A DNA stretch of 64,000 nt from Luteibacter aegosomatissinici. GTDB lineage: Bacteria > Pseudomonadota > Gammaproteobacteria > Xanthomonadales > Rhodanobacteraceae. The stretch is taken from NCBI RefSeq assembly GCF_023078495.1, contig NZ_CP095742.1, positions 4,233,501 through 4,297,500 of the forward strand. Reading direction: 5' to 3'. Both the position numbers and the translations under genes were made by a program. The stretch's first letter is position 1. Each line of letters starts with the position of its first letter. The notes beneath the pieces are model-generated. The model saw only the letters and a program-made list of their open reading frames with translations, was not told where the DNA came from and did not search any database. Shown here piece by piece: positions 24,382-33,116 of this stretch.

Positions 24382-25149
24382 TTAATCGGCCTGCTTGGCC
24401 TTGCCGCGGTTCACGACCTCGCTGATCGGTACGAGCTGCGCTTCGCCGACGAAGACGTTGGACTGCCAGCCTGCCAGTGCCACGGCTTCGCGGCCTTGCA
24501 GGTACCGGCCCACGCTGAAGCCCGATTGGCCGTACGCCCCCTCGCCACCGTTCACGCCATCGCTCATCTGCACACCCGCGACGCCATCGATAAAGATGGA
24601 ACCGCCGAAGTTCACGGCGAAGGCGATGTCGTTGAACGCCCGATCGAAATGTTTCTTCGCCCGTGGCGCGGCGATGTTATCGGCGTACTTCGCCTTGAGC
24701 TCCTGCCAGTAGACGTTGGCCTGGGCCATCTCCTCAGGCGTGACGCGCTGGTAGGCATCCACGAACGCCGGCTCGTAATCCGGGTTGTGCCGCTCCGCGG
24801 CCAGCGCCAGCCAGGCCAGGCCGAGCGGGCGGTTCTTCTCGGCGTGGTCGCCATTGAAGTACATGATGCCCAGCGCGTACTGCGCGGGCTTGCTGGCCCA
24901 TGCAGCCGCATCCTTCAGGCTTTCGCGCGCACTGGCATCACGGCCTGACCAGAAGTCACGCGCGGCATCGCAGTAGTAGTAATCGCCGGGCAGGAACCGT
25001 TCCAGCGATGAGGGGCAAAGCAGCAACGCCTGGCTCACCGTGTTCTTGTTCTGTCCGGGCAGCGGCTTAGGGCGCTCGCCCGCGTTCGCAACGAATGCCA
25101 CGCCGGTGGCGATGAAAGCGGCCAGAAGCAACAGCGATTTCGACTTCAT
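24382..25149 (-). CDS. Sel1-like repeat exported protein (second of three paralogues)
   Basis: 255 residues with a signal peptide (MKSKSLLLLAAFIATGVAFVANA). Shares RPKPLPGQN, LERFLPGDYYYCDAA, ASKPAQYALGIMYFNGDHA and RPLGLAWLALAAERHNPDY with the flanking gene, and diverges in the C-terminal half. Here a Gly-rich stretch precedes a FVGEAQLVPISEVV segment equivalent to the VWVGDMELVPLG of its neighbour. The shared ending suggests a small C-terminal domain. 33 bases separate it from the downstream paralogue. Confidence 0.82.
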   Translation of the reverse strand: MKSKSLLLLAAFIATGVAFVANAGERPKPLPGQNKNTVSQALLLCPSSLERFLPGDYYYCDAARDFWSGRDASARESLKDAAAWASKPAQYALGIMYFNGDHAEKNRPLGLAWLALAAERHNPDYEPAFVDAYQRVTPEEMAQANVYWQELKAKYADNIAAPRAKKHFDRAFNDIAFAVNFGGSIFIDGVAGVQMSDGVNGGEGAYGQSGFSVGRYLQGREAVALAGWQSNVFVGEAQLVPISEVVNRGKAKQAD

Positions 25150-25175
25150 CTGCGTTTTCCTTGTATGCCGTGCTG

Positions 25176-25952
25176 TCAGTGCGACGGGGCCGCTGCGAGT
25201 TCGCCGACGGTGCCGCCATAGGTCACTTCGCCCACGGTCACATGGCCTTCCATGCCGTGGAAATAGTCATCGCGCATCTTGTCCATCTTCCGGATGAAGG
25301 CGAACGCGCGTTGGCCACCACCGACGCGTGAGCCGTGGTTTTCACCACCGCCTTCGTAGGTGCCTGCCTCGCCGCCCTGCGGCGGGCTGATGCCATCGAG
25401 GAACACATCGTTGCCGGCGAAGTCGGCATCGCGCATGTCTTTCATGCCGGCATTGAAGCGCCGCTCGGCGCGACGGCCCGCGACGTTATCGGCGTAATCC
25501 TTCTTCAGGTCGCGCCAGTAGGCATTGGCCTGCTTGCGCTGCTCGACGTTGAGCTTCGAAAACTCGACCAGGAAAGCTTTCTCGTAAACCGGATCGTGCC
25601 GCTCGGCGGAGAGGGCGAGCCACGCCACGCCCTTGGCCGGATCGCGCACGCCATTGTCGCCATTGAGGTACATGAGGCCGAGCACGTACTGCGCGGGCTT
25701 GCTGGCCCAGCGGGCGGCGTCCTGCATGCGGCGCATGGCCGCCTGCGTATCGCCGCGGGCGAACGCCTGGCTGCCGGCACAGAAGTAGTACTCACCGGGG
25801 AGGACGGTTTCGACCACCGGGGGGCAATACGTGGCAACACCTTTCAGGGCGCCGGTGGGATCGGCCGAGGCCGTGGCGGGCGCCTGCGCGGCGGCCGCGG
25901 TACCAGCGAGGAGGAACAGCGCGGCCGTAGCCGCCATACGACGTATGGACAT
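25176..25952 (-). CDS. Sel1-like repeat exported protein (first of three paralogues)
   Basis: 258 residues from ATG 25952 (GGAG six bases upstream), signal peptide SIRRMAATAALFLLAGTAAA. Sel1-like units SKPAQYVLGLMYLNGDNG and KGVAWLALSAERHDPVY match the two downstream genes; the LPGEYYFCAGSQAFARGD segment replaces their FLPGDYY stretch. The last part (HVTVGEVTYGGTVGELAAAP) corresponds to the terminal segment of the others. It is the most divergent copy and the first in the set, so the promoter of the three-gene unit is probably just upstream, where the sequence becomes AT-richer (26030-26070). Confidence 0.82.
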   Translation of the reverse strand: MSIRRMAATAALFLLAGTAAAAQAPATASADPTGALKGVATYCPPVVETVLPGEYYFCAGSQAFARGDTQAAMRRMQDAARWASKPAQYVLGLMYLNGDNGVRDPAKGVAWLALSAERHDPVYEKAFLVEFSKLNVEQRKQANAYWRDLKKDYADNVAGRRAERRFNAGMKDMRDADFAGNDVFLDGISPPQGGEAGTYEGGGENHGSRVGGGQRAFAFIRKMDKMRDDYFHGMEGHVTVGEVTYGGTVGELAAAPSH

Positions 25953-26128
25953 CACCGACTCCTTTCATCGTGCCGGCACCGTTCCCCGTGCCAGGGGTTG
26001 CAACCGTTATTACAGTACTCCTGGGTACGCTTTTAGGGCGTGAAATTTTCTTTATGACTCAGGGTCAACTACGAATTCTTGCGCCGGGTTGACCTAATCC
26101 CGGCAGCCCCACCACCCGCGACCCGAAT

Positions 26129-26223
26129 GTAGGAGCCCACCCTGCGGGCGACATCTTTCGCGACAGAGGAACAGGGCCTGTAGCGCCAGGCGAAAAGATG
26201 TCGCCCACAGGGTGGGCTCCTAC
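26129..26223. repeat. Long-form REP doublet
   Basis: Complete doublet (one base differs: CCCTGCGGG). It ends ten bases from the rpe stop codon. Confidence 0.9.
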
Positions 26224-26233
26224 AAAGGGCTTA

Positions 26234-26908
26234 TCAGCCCTTGTCGATGGCCGCGTGCATGCGGCGGATGACGTCGGCGTAATCCGGGGCCGTAAAGATG
26301 GCCGAACCGGCGACGAAGGTATCCGCGCCGGCGGCGGCGATCTGGCCGATGTTGTCGGCGTTGACGCCGCCATCCACTTCCAGGCGGATCTTGCGGCCGC
26401 TGGCGTCGATGCGTTCGCGCACGTGGCGGATCTTGTCCAGCGCGGAGGGGATGAACTTCTGCCCGCCAAAGCCCGGGTTCACCGACATGATCAGCACCAT
26501 GTCGATCTTGTCGAGCACGTAATCGAGCCAGTTGAGCGGCGTGGCCGGGTTGAACACCAGGCCGGCTTCGCAGCCTTCGCCCTGGATCAGCTGGATGGTG
26601 CGGTCCACGTGCTCGGAGGCTTCCGGGTGGAAGCTGATGCTGCGCGCGCCGGCCTTGGCGAAGTCCGGGACGATGCGGTCCACCGGCTTCACCATCAGGT
26701 GCACGTCGATGTGTTCGGTAATGCCGTAATCACGCAGCGCCTTCAGCACCATCGGGCCGATGGTGAGGTTGGGCACGTAGTGGTTATCCATCACGTCGAA
26801 GTGCACCCACTGCGCACCGGCATCGAGCACCTTGCGCGTGTCCTCACCCAGGCGGGCGAAATCCGCCGAGAGGATGGACGGGGCGATGACGGGAGACTGC
26901 TTGGCCAT
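26234..26908 (-). CDS. rpe: Ribulose-phosphate 3-epimerase
   Basis: Interconverts ribulose 5-phosphate and xylulose 5-phosphate in the pentose phosphate pathway; cytosolic TIM barrel. 224 residues from ATG 26908; the longer frame translates a REP and is wrong. Landmarks: [16 protein letters not shown], the metal histidines in [13 protein letters not shown] and IDVHLMV, the [13 protein letters not shown] loop, and VDGGV followed by AGSAIF. All catalytic residues that I can place are present. REP doublets flank it on both sides. Confidence 0.97.
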   Translation of the reverse strand: MAKQSPVIAPSILSADFARLGEDTRKVLDAGAQWVHFDVMDNHYVPNLTIGPMVLKALRDYGITEHIDVHLMVKPVDRIVPDFAKAGARSISFHPEASEHVDRTIQLIQGEGCEAGLVFNPATPLNWLDYVLDKIDMVLIMSVNPGFGGQKFIPSALDKIRHVRERIDASGRKIRLEVDGGVNADNIGQIAAAGADTFVAGSAIFTAPDYADVIRRMHAAIDKG

Positions 26909-26948
26909 GACGTGTACCTGTAGGCAATGGAAACGGCGTATCGAAAAT

Positions 26949-27043
26949 GTAGGAGCCCACCCTGTGGGCGACATCTTTTGCCTCATCGCCACAGGCCCTG
27001 CTGCTCTGTCGCGAACAGCGTCGCCCACAGGGTGGGCTCCTAC
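26949..27043. repeat. Long-form REP doublet
   Basis: Complete doublet between rpe and djlA; part of it can be read as an open frame in line with rpe, which explains the over-long ORF there. Confidence 0.9.
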
Positions 27044-27081
27044 AGCGCTAAGGCACCATCATAACGGCCAGCACGTTGGGA

Positions 27082-27897
27082 TTACTTGAAGCCTCTTTCT
27101 GACTTGATCCGCTCATACGCCGCATTGATCTCGCTTGCGCGCGATTCGGCGCGGCGGCGCATGTCTTCGGGCAGGTCGCCCAGGCGATCGGGGTGGTGCT
27201 CGGAAATCAGCTTGCGGTAGGCGCGCTTGATCGCACGTTCGTCCGAATCGCGCTGGATGCCCAGCACGGCGTACGGATCCGGGCCCATGGTGTTCCGCTG
27301 CGGCGGCACGTAGCCACCGTTGCCACGCGGGCCGCCGTAACCGCGGTTGCCGCCGGCCTGACCATTCCAGGCGTAGCCCTTCATGGCCATGAGCGCCATG
27401 AGCTCCATATCGCTCACGCGCAGTGCGAACGCCAGCTGGCGCAGGATGGCCATCTTCTCCGGCGAGGGCGCGCTGCCCTCGGCCAGGACGGTTTCGATCA
27501 CGACATCGATCACCGGGAACGCGTGGTCGCGGCGGTGGCCCACCCACTGGCGCAGCTGGTCGATCACTTCGTTGGCGTTGAACTCGGGCTGCTTGCCTTC
27601 GTTGAACGCATCGATGGCCTTGGCCCGGTCATCCTGGTCCAGGTTCATGCGCGCCATGAGGCGCTCGGCAATGGCGATTTCCGCTTCGGAAACCCGGCCA
27701 TCGGCCTTGGCCACGGCGCCGATCAGCGCGAACAGCGGCGCCACATAACCGCCCTGCACGGGGGCACGCCGCCGCTGGCTCTGCTGGCGGCTGGCATCGA
27801 ACATGAAGCCGATCATGCCGCCGATGAGGGCGCCGAGCAGGTTGTGGGTGAGCCACATACCGGCGACAGCACCGATGAGAAGACCGGTGAAATTCAT
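27082..27897 (-). CDS. djlA: DnaJ-like co-chaperone, DjlA type
   Basis: Membrane-anchored J-domain protein that stimulates DnaK. 271 residues from ATG 27897. An N-terminal membrane segment with glycine spacing (LIGAVAGMWLTHNLLGALIGG) is followed by a TerB-like domain (LFALIGAVAKADGRVSEAEI, about residues 55-175), a Gly/Arg/Asn-rich linker, and a C-terminal J domain (DPYAVLGIQRDS to the end) with the HPD motif in SEHHPDRLG. This order is diagnostic of DjlA. The ATG overlaps the TGA of the cytochrome gene (ATGA), so the two are coupled. Confidence 0.93.
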   Translation of the reverse strand: MNFTGLLIGAVAGMWLTHNLLGALIGGMIGFMFDASRQQSQRRRAPVQGGYVAPLFALIGAVAKADGRVSEAEIAIAERLMARMNLDQDDRAKAIDAFNEGKQPEFNANEVIDQLRQWVGHRRDHAFPVIDVVIETVLAEGSAPSPEKMAILRQLAFALRVSDMELMALMAMKGYAWNGQAGGNRGYGGPRGNGGYVPPQRNTMGPDPYAVLGIQRDSDERAIKRAYRKLISEHHPDRLGDLPEDMRRRAESRASEINAAYERIKSERGFK

Positions 27898-28205
27898 GGA
27901 GCGCCCTTGGAGGGGGACTGGGCGGCATACCACTGGGAAAGCTGGTCGATATCCGCATCGGAAAGGGGACCGGCCATGGCGCGCATGATCGGGTTATCGC
28001 GGTGGCCATCGCGGTACTGGTGCAGGGCCGCCTTGAGGTAAATCGCCTTCTGACCCGCCAGGTTGGGCGCATCGGCGTTAATGGCCACGCCGTTTTCCCC
28101 ATGACACGCCGCGCACATGCCCAACCGCACCGGTTTCGCGGGCGGGGCAGCGAGGACAGGGGTGATCAGGGCCAGGGCGAGTGCCGCGGTCGTCAGTTTG
28201 CGCAT
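27894..28205 (-). CDS. Small class I cytochrome c
   Basis: 103 residues with a signal peptide ([19 protein letters not shown]). One haem-binding CxxCH motif ([10 protein letters not shown]) and a likely distal methionine in [12 protein letters not shown], typical of cytochrome c5/c553-type electron carriers that act in the periplasm. Start ATG 28205; the longer frame is REP-derived. It is the first gene of a two-gene unit with djlA (4-base overlap). Which oxidase or reductase it serves cannot be told. Confidence 0.9.
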   Translation of the reverse strand: MRKLTTAALALALITPVLAAPPAKPVRLGMCAACHGENGVAINADAPNLAGQKAIYLKAALHQYRDGHRDNPIMRAMAGPLSDADIDQLSQWYAAQSPSKGAP

Positions 28206-28302
28206 GGACCAAGGTGTGGGGGCTGTAGCCGTAAATTCTAGCAGGTGGCCGTTGGCCACCTGCGGCATCCCGCCACCGCAGCGCCGCCACATACAGCCCC
28301 CG

Positions 28303-28398
28303 GTAGGAGCCCACCCTGTGGGCGACATCCTTTCGCCTGGCGCAACAGGCCCTGCTCCTCTGTCGCGAAAGGATGTCGCCCACAGGGTGGGCTCCTAC
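28303..28398. repeat. Long-form REP doublet
   Basis: Complete doublet in the divergent gap between the cytochrome gene and purC. Confidence 0.9.
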
Positions 28399-28476
28399 CG
28401 GCGGGTCGGGCGCTCGGCCGGTACAATGGGCAGATATTCTGTCTACGTCCCCTGTTTTCTGATCCTGGAGCCCGCC

Positions 28477-29373
28477 GTGCCCACCACCCTGAGCCAATCC
28501 GACCTGCCCGGCCTGGACCTTATCCACCGCGGCAAGGTCCGCGATGTCTACGCCCTGCCCGGCAACCGCCTGCTCATGGTGGCCACCGATCGCCTCTCGG
28601 CGTTCGATTCGGTGCTGCCCAACCCGATCCCCGGCAAGGGCGAGATGCTCTGCCAGATCTCGAACTTCTGGTTCGAGAAGACCAAACACCTCATTCCCAA
28701 CCACCTGACCGGCGAAGACGTGGCCTCCGTGCTGCCGCCTGGGGTGGACCCGGCCCTGTACGCGAAGCGCGCGGTCATCACCAAGCGCCTGAAGCCGGTG
28801 CCGGTCGAAGCGATCGCCCGCGGCTACATCATCGGTTCGGGCTGGAAGGACTACCAGGCCACCGGCGCCATCTGCGGCATCACCCTGCCCGCGGGGCTGA
28901 AGCAGGCCCAGCAGTTGCCGGAGCCGATCTTCACGCCCTCGACCAAGGCCGCCGTGGGCGACCACGACGAGAACGTGAGCTTTGGGGCGGTCGTAGCCGC
29001 CGTGGGCGCAGACATGGCCAACGCCGTGCGCGATGCCACGCTGAAGATCTACAAGTTCGCCGCTGAATACGCCGCCACCCGCGGGATCATCATTGCCGAT
29101 ACCAAGTTCGAGTTCGGCACCGATGAAAACGGCACGCTCTACATCATGGATGAAATGCTGACCCCGGATTCCTCGCGCTTCTGGCCGGCCGAATCGTACG
29201 AGGTGGGGATCAGCCCGCCCAGCTACGACAAGCAGTTCGTGCGTGATTACCTACTGGACAGCGGCTGGAACAAGGAGCCGCCGGCGCCGTCCGTGCCCGA
29301 CGCCGTGATCGAACGCACGGCCGCCAAGTACGCCGAAGCGCTGGAACGCCTGGCCGATATCCGCGTCAGCTAA
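28477..29373 (+). CDS. purC: Phosphoribosylaminoimidazole-succinocarboxamide synthase (SAICAR synthetase)
   Basis: Joins CAIR and aspartate with ATP in purine synthesis; cytosolic. 298 residues from GTG 28477, with TGGAG six bases upstream; no ATG fits, and the longer frame from 28117 crosses a REP. Landmarks: [14 protein letters not shown] (ATP loop), [48 protein letters not shown] and [13 protein letters not shown]. The length matches the yeast/xanthomonad-type long PurC rather than the about 240-residue E. coli type. Confidence 0.96.
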   Translation: MPTTLSQSDLPGLDLIHRGKVRDVYALPGNRLLMVATDRLSAFDSVLPNPIPGKGEMLCQISNFWFEKTKHLIPNHLTGEDVASVLPPGVDPALYAKRAVITKRLKPVPVEAIARGYIIGSGWKDYQATGAICGITLPAGLKQAQQLPEPIFTPSTKAAVGDHDENVSFGAVVAAVGADMANAVRDATLKIYKFAAEYAATRGIIIADTKFEFGTDENGTLYIMDEMLTPDSSRFWPAESYEVGISPPSYDKQFVRDYLLDSGWNKEPPAPSVPDAVIERTAAKYAEALERLADIRVS

Positions 29374-29492
29374 AGGCCGGTGCCGCAGGAACGGGGGCGG
29401 CACCAGGTGCTGCACCCGCTCTTGCGCTGCGCCGCCCACGCTTTACGCTGGGCGCGTAACGCTTCACGGACATGACGTTTTACGGAGCCCCC

Positions 29493-29960
29493 ATGCGCGA
29501 CGCGGCCACCTGGTTCGGCAACTACAGCCGGGATCACCAGAACCCCACCAACCGGCTGATCCACTGGATCTGCGTACCGGCGATCACCTGGACGGTCATC
29601 GCCTTCATCTGGCTGATCCCGGTGCCCTCGGCGTTCGGTAAGCCGGGGCTGTGGGCCGTGGTCGGCATGTTCCTGGCGTTCTGCTTCTACTACTACCGCC
29701 TGTCGCGGGTGATCGGCCTGGCCATGGCCGGCGCCTTCATCTCGCTCGCCTTCCTCACCGATTTTCTCTACTACGCGCTTGGGCCCTCTGGCCTCGCGTG
29801 GCTGGCGGCAATCGTGTTCGTGGCCGCCTGGATCGGCCAGTTCATCGGCCACAAGATCGAGGGCCGCCGGCCGTCGTTCTTCACCGACCTGCAGTACCTG
29901 CTGATCGGCCCGGCATGGCTCATGAGCAAGGCCCTGCGCCGCGCGGGCAAGGATTACTGA
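29493..29960 (+). CDS. Mpo1/DUF962-family membrane protein
   Basis: 155 residues, about four transmembrane helices. The family marks are the N-terminal histidine box in RDHQNPTNRLIHWICVP and the later GQFIGHKIEGRRPSF followed by LQYLLIGPAWL. In yeast, Mpo1 is an Fe-dependent dioxygenase that degrades 2-hydroxy fatty acids, and the conserved histidines are present here. The start at 29493 has GGAG five bases upstream (an ATG at 29472 is less likely). Two bases after its stop codon a second membrane-protein gene begins, so they form a unit. Confidence 0.83.
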   Translation: MRDAATWFGNYSRDHQNPTNRLIHWICVPAITWTVIAFIWLIPVPSAFGKPGLWAVVGMFLAFCFYYYRLSRVIGLAMAGAFISLAFLTDFLYYALGPSGLAWLAAIVFVAAWIGQFIGHKIEGRRPSFFTDLQYLLIGPAWLMSKALRRAGKDY

Positions 29961-29962
29961 CG

Positions 29963-30370
29963 GTGCAGACGACGCTTACGCTGTTCTCCGCCGCCATCTG
30001 GTGGGTGATCTATTCCAGCGCCGCCGCCGTGGTCCCTGCGGTCATCGCGTTCTTCGTGCTGCGCTGGCTGGAAAAGACGCCGGTGGTTTTCAACCGCGCC
30101 TACCTGGCCAGCCTGCTGTGGGCCCTGCTCGCGGTGCTCACCGGCGGCCTGGTGATCGCCGCCCAGCACGGCCAGGCCGCCGGCCAGTCCATCTTCGTAT
30201 TGCCCTGGATGCGCGCCGCCCTGGTGGTGGACATGCTGGTGGGCGCGTTCCTGATCTGGCGCATGGTCCCGCGCATCGACGCCCGCCGGGTGAAGCCGAG
30301 CAGTGCCTGCATGGCCGTCGCCATGGTGATGGTGGTGGCGCTGGTCGTCGGCACGACGATCCACCGCTAA
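29963..30370 (+). CDS. Small four-helix membrane protein, unknown
   Basis: 135 residues from GTG 29963, two bases after the Mpo1-like gene. Four predicted helices (VIYSSAAAVVPAVIAFFVL, LLWALLAVLTGGLVIAA, ALVVDMLVGAFLIWRMV, MAVAMVMVVALVVGTT). No family recognised. Its TAA stop codon is inside the first copy of an 88-base tandem duplication, so the duplicated DNA begins within the final codons of this gene. Confidence 0.7.
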   Translation: MQTTLTLFSAAIWWVIYSSAAAVVPAVIAFFVLRWLEKTPVVFNRAYLASLLWALLAVLTGGLVIAAQHGQAAGQSIFVLPWMRAALVVDMLVGAFLIWRMVPRIDARRVKPSSACMAVAMVMVVALVVGTTIHR

Positions 30371-30574
30371 GCCCCCTGTCTCCCGCCCCCCGGTAGGAGC
30401 CCACCCTGTGGGCGACATCTTCTCGCGACAAAAAACAATCCCTGTGGCGCACCGCTAAGCCCCCTGTCTCCCGCCCCCTGGTAGGAGCCCACCCTGTGGG
30501 CGACATCTTCTCGCGAAAAAAAACAGTCCCTGTGGCGCACCGCGAACAGCGTCGCCCACAGGGTGGGCTCCTAC
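30363..30574. repeat. REP cluster containing an 88-bp tandem duplication
   Basis: The block from 30363 repeats 88 bases later (accgctaagccccctgtctc at 30363 and 30451), each copy carrying a long REP left arm (30393 and 30481). A partial third copy ends at the inverted REP that closes the cluster at 30574. The duplicated unit includes the end of the upstream gene with its stop codon. Confidence 0.9.
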
Positions 30575-30677
30575 GCAGGTCGCGATAGCCCGGAGCTATC
30601 GGATCCATGCACAGGATGCGTTGGACTTCGCGTGCGCCGTCCCCATAATGAGATTCATTCCCATTGAGGACGTGGCC

Positions 30678-30860
30678 ATGGCCCGGAAGATCAAGTTCGC
30701 GGCGACGCATTTCAGCATCGCCTTTTCCATGAGTTATGCGGCAAACCAGAACGTGGCGATCAGCGCGCTGATTGGCGTGGCTGAGCCGCTGGCCTTTGTG
30801 TTCGGCCGTTCCGTGCTCGGAGAGACCCGCACGGGAATGATGGTGGCGCCCGCCGCCTGA
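30678..30860 (+). CDS. Small DUF2061-like membrane protein
   Basis: 60 residues from ATG 30678, with GAGG eight bases upstream. The pattern KIKFAATHFSIAFSMSYAAN, then ALIGVAEPLAFVFGRS, resembles the DUF2061 family of short membrane proteins: two hydrophobic stretches, with an E-P turn and a late aromatic residue. Function unknown. Monocistronic; the next gene is convergent. Confidence 0.65.
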   Translation: MARKIKFAATHFSIAFSMSYAANQNVAISALIGVAEPLAFVFGRSVLGETRTGMMVAPAA

Positions 30861-30941
30861 TCCGCCCCACCGGCCAGCTAGCCGTTATCGCCTGCGGCCT
30901 GCCCTGCTTCCGGCCCCCCGGCCTTGTCCGGATGCCCGGTT

Positions 30942-33071
30942 TTAGCGGCGCGCCCCTCCGTTTCCCGCCCCACCGCCGCCGACCCGCACGTTCGTTTCGC
31001 TCACCGCACGCGTAAACCCTTCGAACGGGATATCGGTGATGCCGACCAGCCCGATGTGCGCGTTCTCGCCATCCAGGATCCGGCCGGTGACCGGCTGATC
31101 GACGTACTGGAACCAGTGCGTGCCGACGACGATGCCCGACGCGGCCGCCGCCTCCACGAACTTTGCGTAGGCTTTGCCGCGCTCTTCCTCGTTCGCCACC
31201 GCCGCCACGCCGTTGCCAAACGGGCCACGGTCGCTCGAGCCGAAGTGGAACTCCGTCAGAAGCACGGGCTTATCCCATCGCTTGAACTCCGCCACATCGA
31301 AGCCGTGCTCCGGCAGATCCGTGTACGTGTTGATGCTGGTGACATCGGTGTACTGCGCGCTCATTTCCTCCACTTCCGGCGTACGCACTGCGAGGCGGCC
31401 GCCGAGGAACAGGTGGTGTGGATCGGCCTTCTTCAGCGTTTGCGCGACGGTCTTGAAGTACTGCCCGGCATAGAGTTTGAGGAAGGCGATGTAGTCGGCG
31501 GCGATGGCCGGATGCGGTTCGTTCGGATCAGGCGCTTTGAAGTTCTGCTCTGCTACCTGGTCCCAGGTGGTGACGTTGACGCCCCACGCTTTCGCAAACG
31601 CCGCGGCATCACCGTGGGTCTTTTTCAGATATGCGAGGAACGCCTGTTTCGCGGGGCTTTGTGGGCCCTGCGCCAGCGAGCCGACCGCCAGCGCCCAGCG
31701 GCCTTGCGGGCCCTGCCCTGCCCAGGCGAGCTCGTTATCGGCGAAATAGCCGAGCAGCCAGGGATCATCCGCCTTGCCCTTCGTCGCGTTTGCCACAGCC
31801 TGTTGCGCGGCCTTCTCGAAACGCGGATCGAAGGGATCGGGCATGCGGCCCCAGTAGTCGTACCCGGTGCTTACCGTGTTGAAGTCGCCCTTGATCAAGA
31901 TGGGCACGGTGTACGCCATGCGTTTGTCACCGGCGAACGCGGGATCGCTCCAGTTACCGAGCGTGTTGAAGCGCCAGGCCTTCAGGCGATCGAGCGTGCG
32001 CTTGCGCCAGCCCGCTTCAAAATCATTGCCCAGGGTGCGTGCGATGTTGTTCGCATACACATCCCACCACAGGCCGTGGTTCATACCGTTATCGCGCTGC
32101 GAGCCGTTGTCGCTGCGGCTATCGCCGGTGCCCGTGAATGGCGCGCCCGCTGCGGGCGGCGCGGTGAACATGAACTCGCGGCCCTCCACGTAGGTGCGGC
32201 CATCGATGTGGTTCACGGCGTTCACGCCGAGCGAGAAAAACGCATGGCCTTCGGGCGTGACCAGCCACCAGCGCGCGCCCTGCTTCTGCACACGGAAAAA
32301 GCCCGAGGCCTGCGATGCAGGCATGTCGGTACGCCCGCCGAACGGGTCGAGGCCCGTGGCGTTGTCGGCCTTCGGCACGGCGTTCGCCCGCTTCTTCAAT
32401 GCCGCATCGGTATCGATCTTCTCCGGCCACGTGGCTCGGGTGAACTGGCCGAAGCGATCGACGATGCCCTTGTAGGCACCACCCAGGCCACCGTCATCCC
32501 CGATAAGGAACATCTTGCCGAACAGCACGGTCTGCGCCGCACCGGGCTGCGGAATGGAAAACGTGATCGAGGTGATTTTCTGTGTGTCGATCGCGCCTTC
32601 GGTGGTCAGCGCGACGAGCCGGCTCTGGTCGCCATCCATGTAGGGCATGGGTGGCCCTACCTGCATGCCATAGGCGCGCGGCGAGGTCGCGGTAAGCGGC
32701 ATGGTGAAGGCCTGCGGCGGGCCAGGCGGTAAGCCCACCGTCGTCTTCAGATGCTGCTCGCCCGCGGCGACATCCACGATAAGGGTCACCGGCCAGGGCA
32801 TGCCATTTTGCATGACCACCCAGAGCCCGCCGTTCTTGCGCCCGGGGAAATGGCCCAGCCAGCTCGCTGGCGGCTGGACGATAAGCGCGGGGGCAGGCGC
32901 CGGATGAAAGGTCACGGCCGCGTAAGTGGGGCCGCCGGCCACGCTACGCGGCGTGGGGTCCAGCGTGGCATCCCGGGTGGTAATCCGGTCCGTCGGGTGG
33001 GCGACATCCGCCATGGGTGGGCGGAAATCCATATCCAGGCCAGCAAGCCACAGGGCAAGTGTCAGCATCAT
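30942..33071 (-). CDS. GH-A clan glycoside hydrolase, GH50 (agarase)-like
   Basis: 709 residues from ATG 33071 (AAGG seven bases upstream; GTG 33077 is an alternative). A short hydrophobic start (MMLTLALWLAGLD) may be a signal peptide. An N-terminal beta-rich region of roughly 230 residues precedes a TIM-barrel domain. There the WWLVTPEGHAFFSLGVNAV segment, the acid/base Glu candidate in GYFADNELAW and the nucleophile Glu candidate in PVLLTEFHFGS fit GH50 beta-agarase-like enzymes. True agarase activity in a soil-type bacterium is doubtful; another beta-galactan is possible. It stands alone, with no transporter or sugar regulator adjacent. Confidence 0.72.
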   Translation of the reverse strand: MMLTLALWLAGLDMDFRPPMADVAHPTDRITTRDATLDPTPRSVAGGPTYAAVTFHPAPAPALIVQPPASWLGHFPGRKNGGLWVVMQNGMPWPVTLIVDVAAGEQHLKTTVGLPPGPPQAFTMPLTATSPRAYGMQVGPPMPYMDGDQSRLVALTTEGAIDTQKITSITFSIPQPGAAQTVLFGKMFLIGDDGGLGGAYKGIVDRFGQFTRATWPEKIDTDAALKKRANAVPKADNATGLDPFGGRTDMPASQASGFFRVQKQGARWWLVTPEGHAFFSLGVNAVNHIDGRTYVEGREFMFTAPPAAGAPFTGTGDSRSDNGSQRDNGMNHGLWWDVYANNIARTLGNDFEAGWRKRTLDRLKAWRFNTLGNWSDPAFAGDKRMAYTVPILIKGDFNTVSTGYDYWGRMPDPFDPRFEKAAQQAVANATKGKADDPWLLGYFADNELAWAGQGPQGRWALAVGSLAQGPQSPAKQAFLAYLKKTHGDAAAFAKAWGVNVTTWDQVAEQNFKAPDPNEPHPAIAADYIAFLKLYAGQYFKTVAQTLKKADPHHLFLGGRLAVRTPEVEEMSAQYTDVTSINTYTDLPEHGFDVAEFKRWDKPVLLTEFHFGSSDRGPFGNGVAAVANEEERGKAYAKFVEAAAASGIVVGTHWFQYVDQPVTGRILDGENAHIGLVGITDIPFEGFTRAVSETNVRVGGGGAGNGGARR

Positions 33072-33116
33072 CGGCACACCTTCTCATCCAGGACGTGAAC
33101 CGCATTTGTAGGATCG

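Noticed and set aside
26949..27043. N-terminal extensions of rpe, cytochrome c and purC
   Set aside because: The extra residues (such as [10 protein letters not shown]) are translated REP sequence; the true starts have family support, and purC has a good ribosome site.
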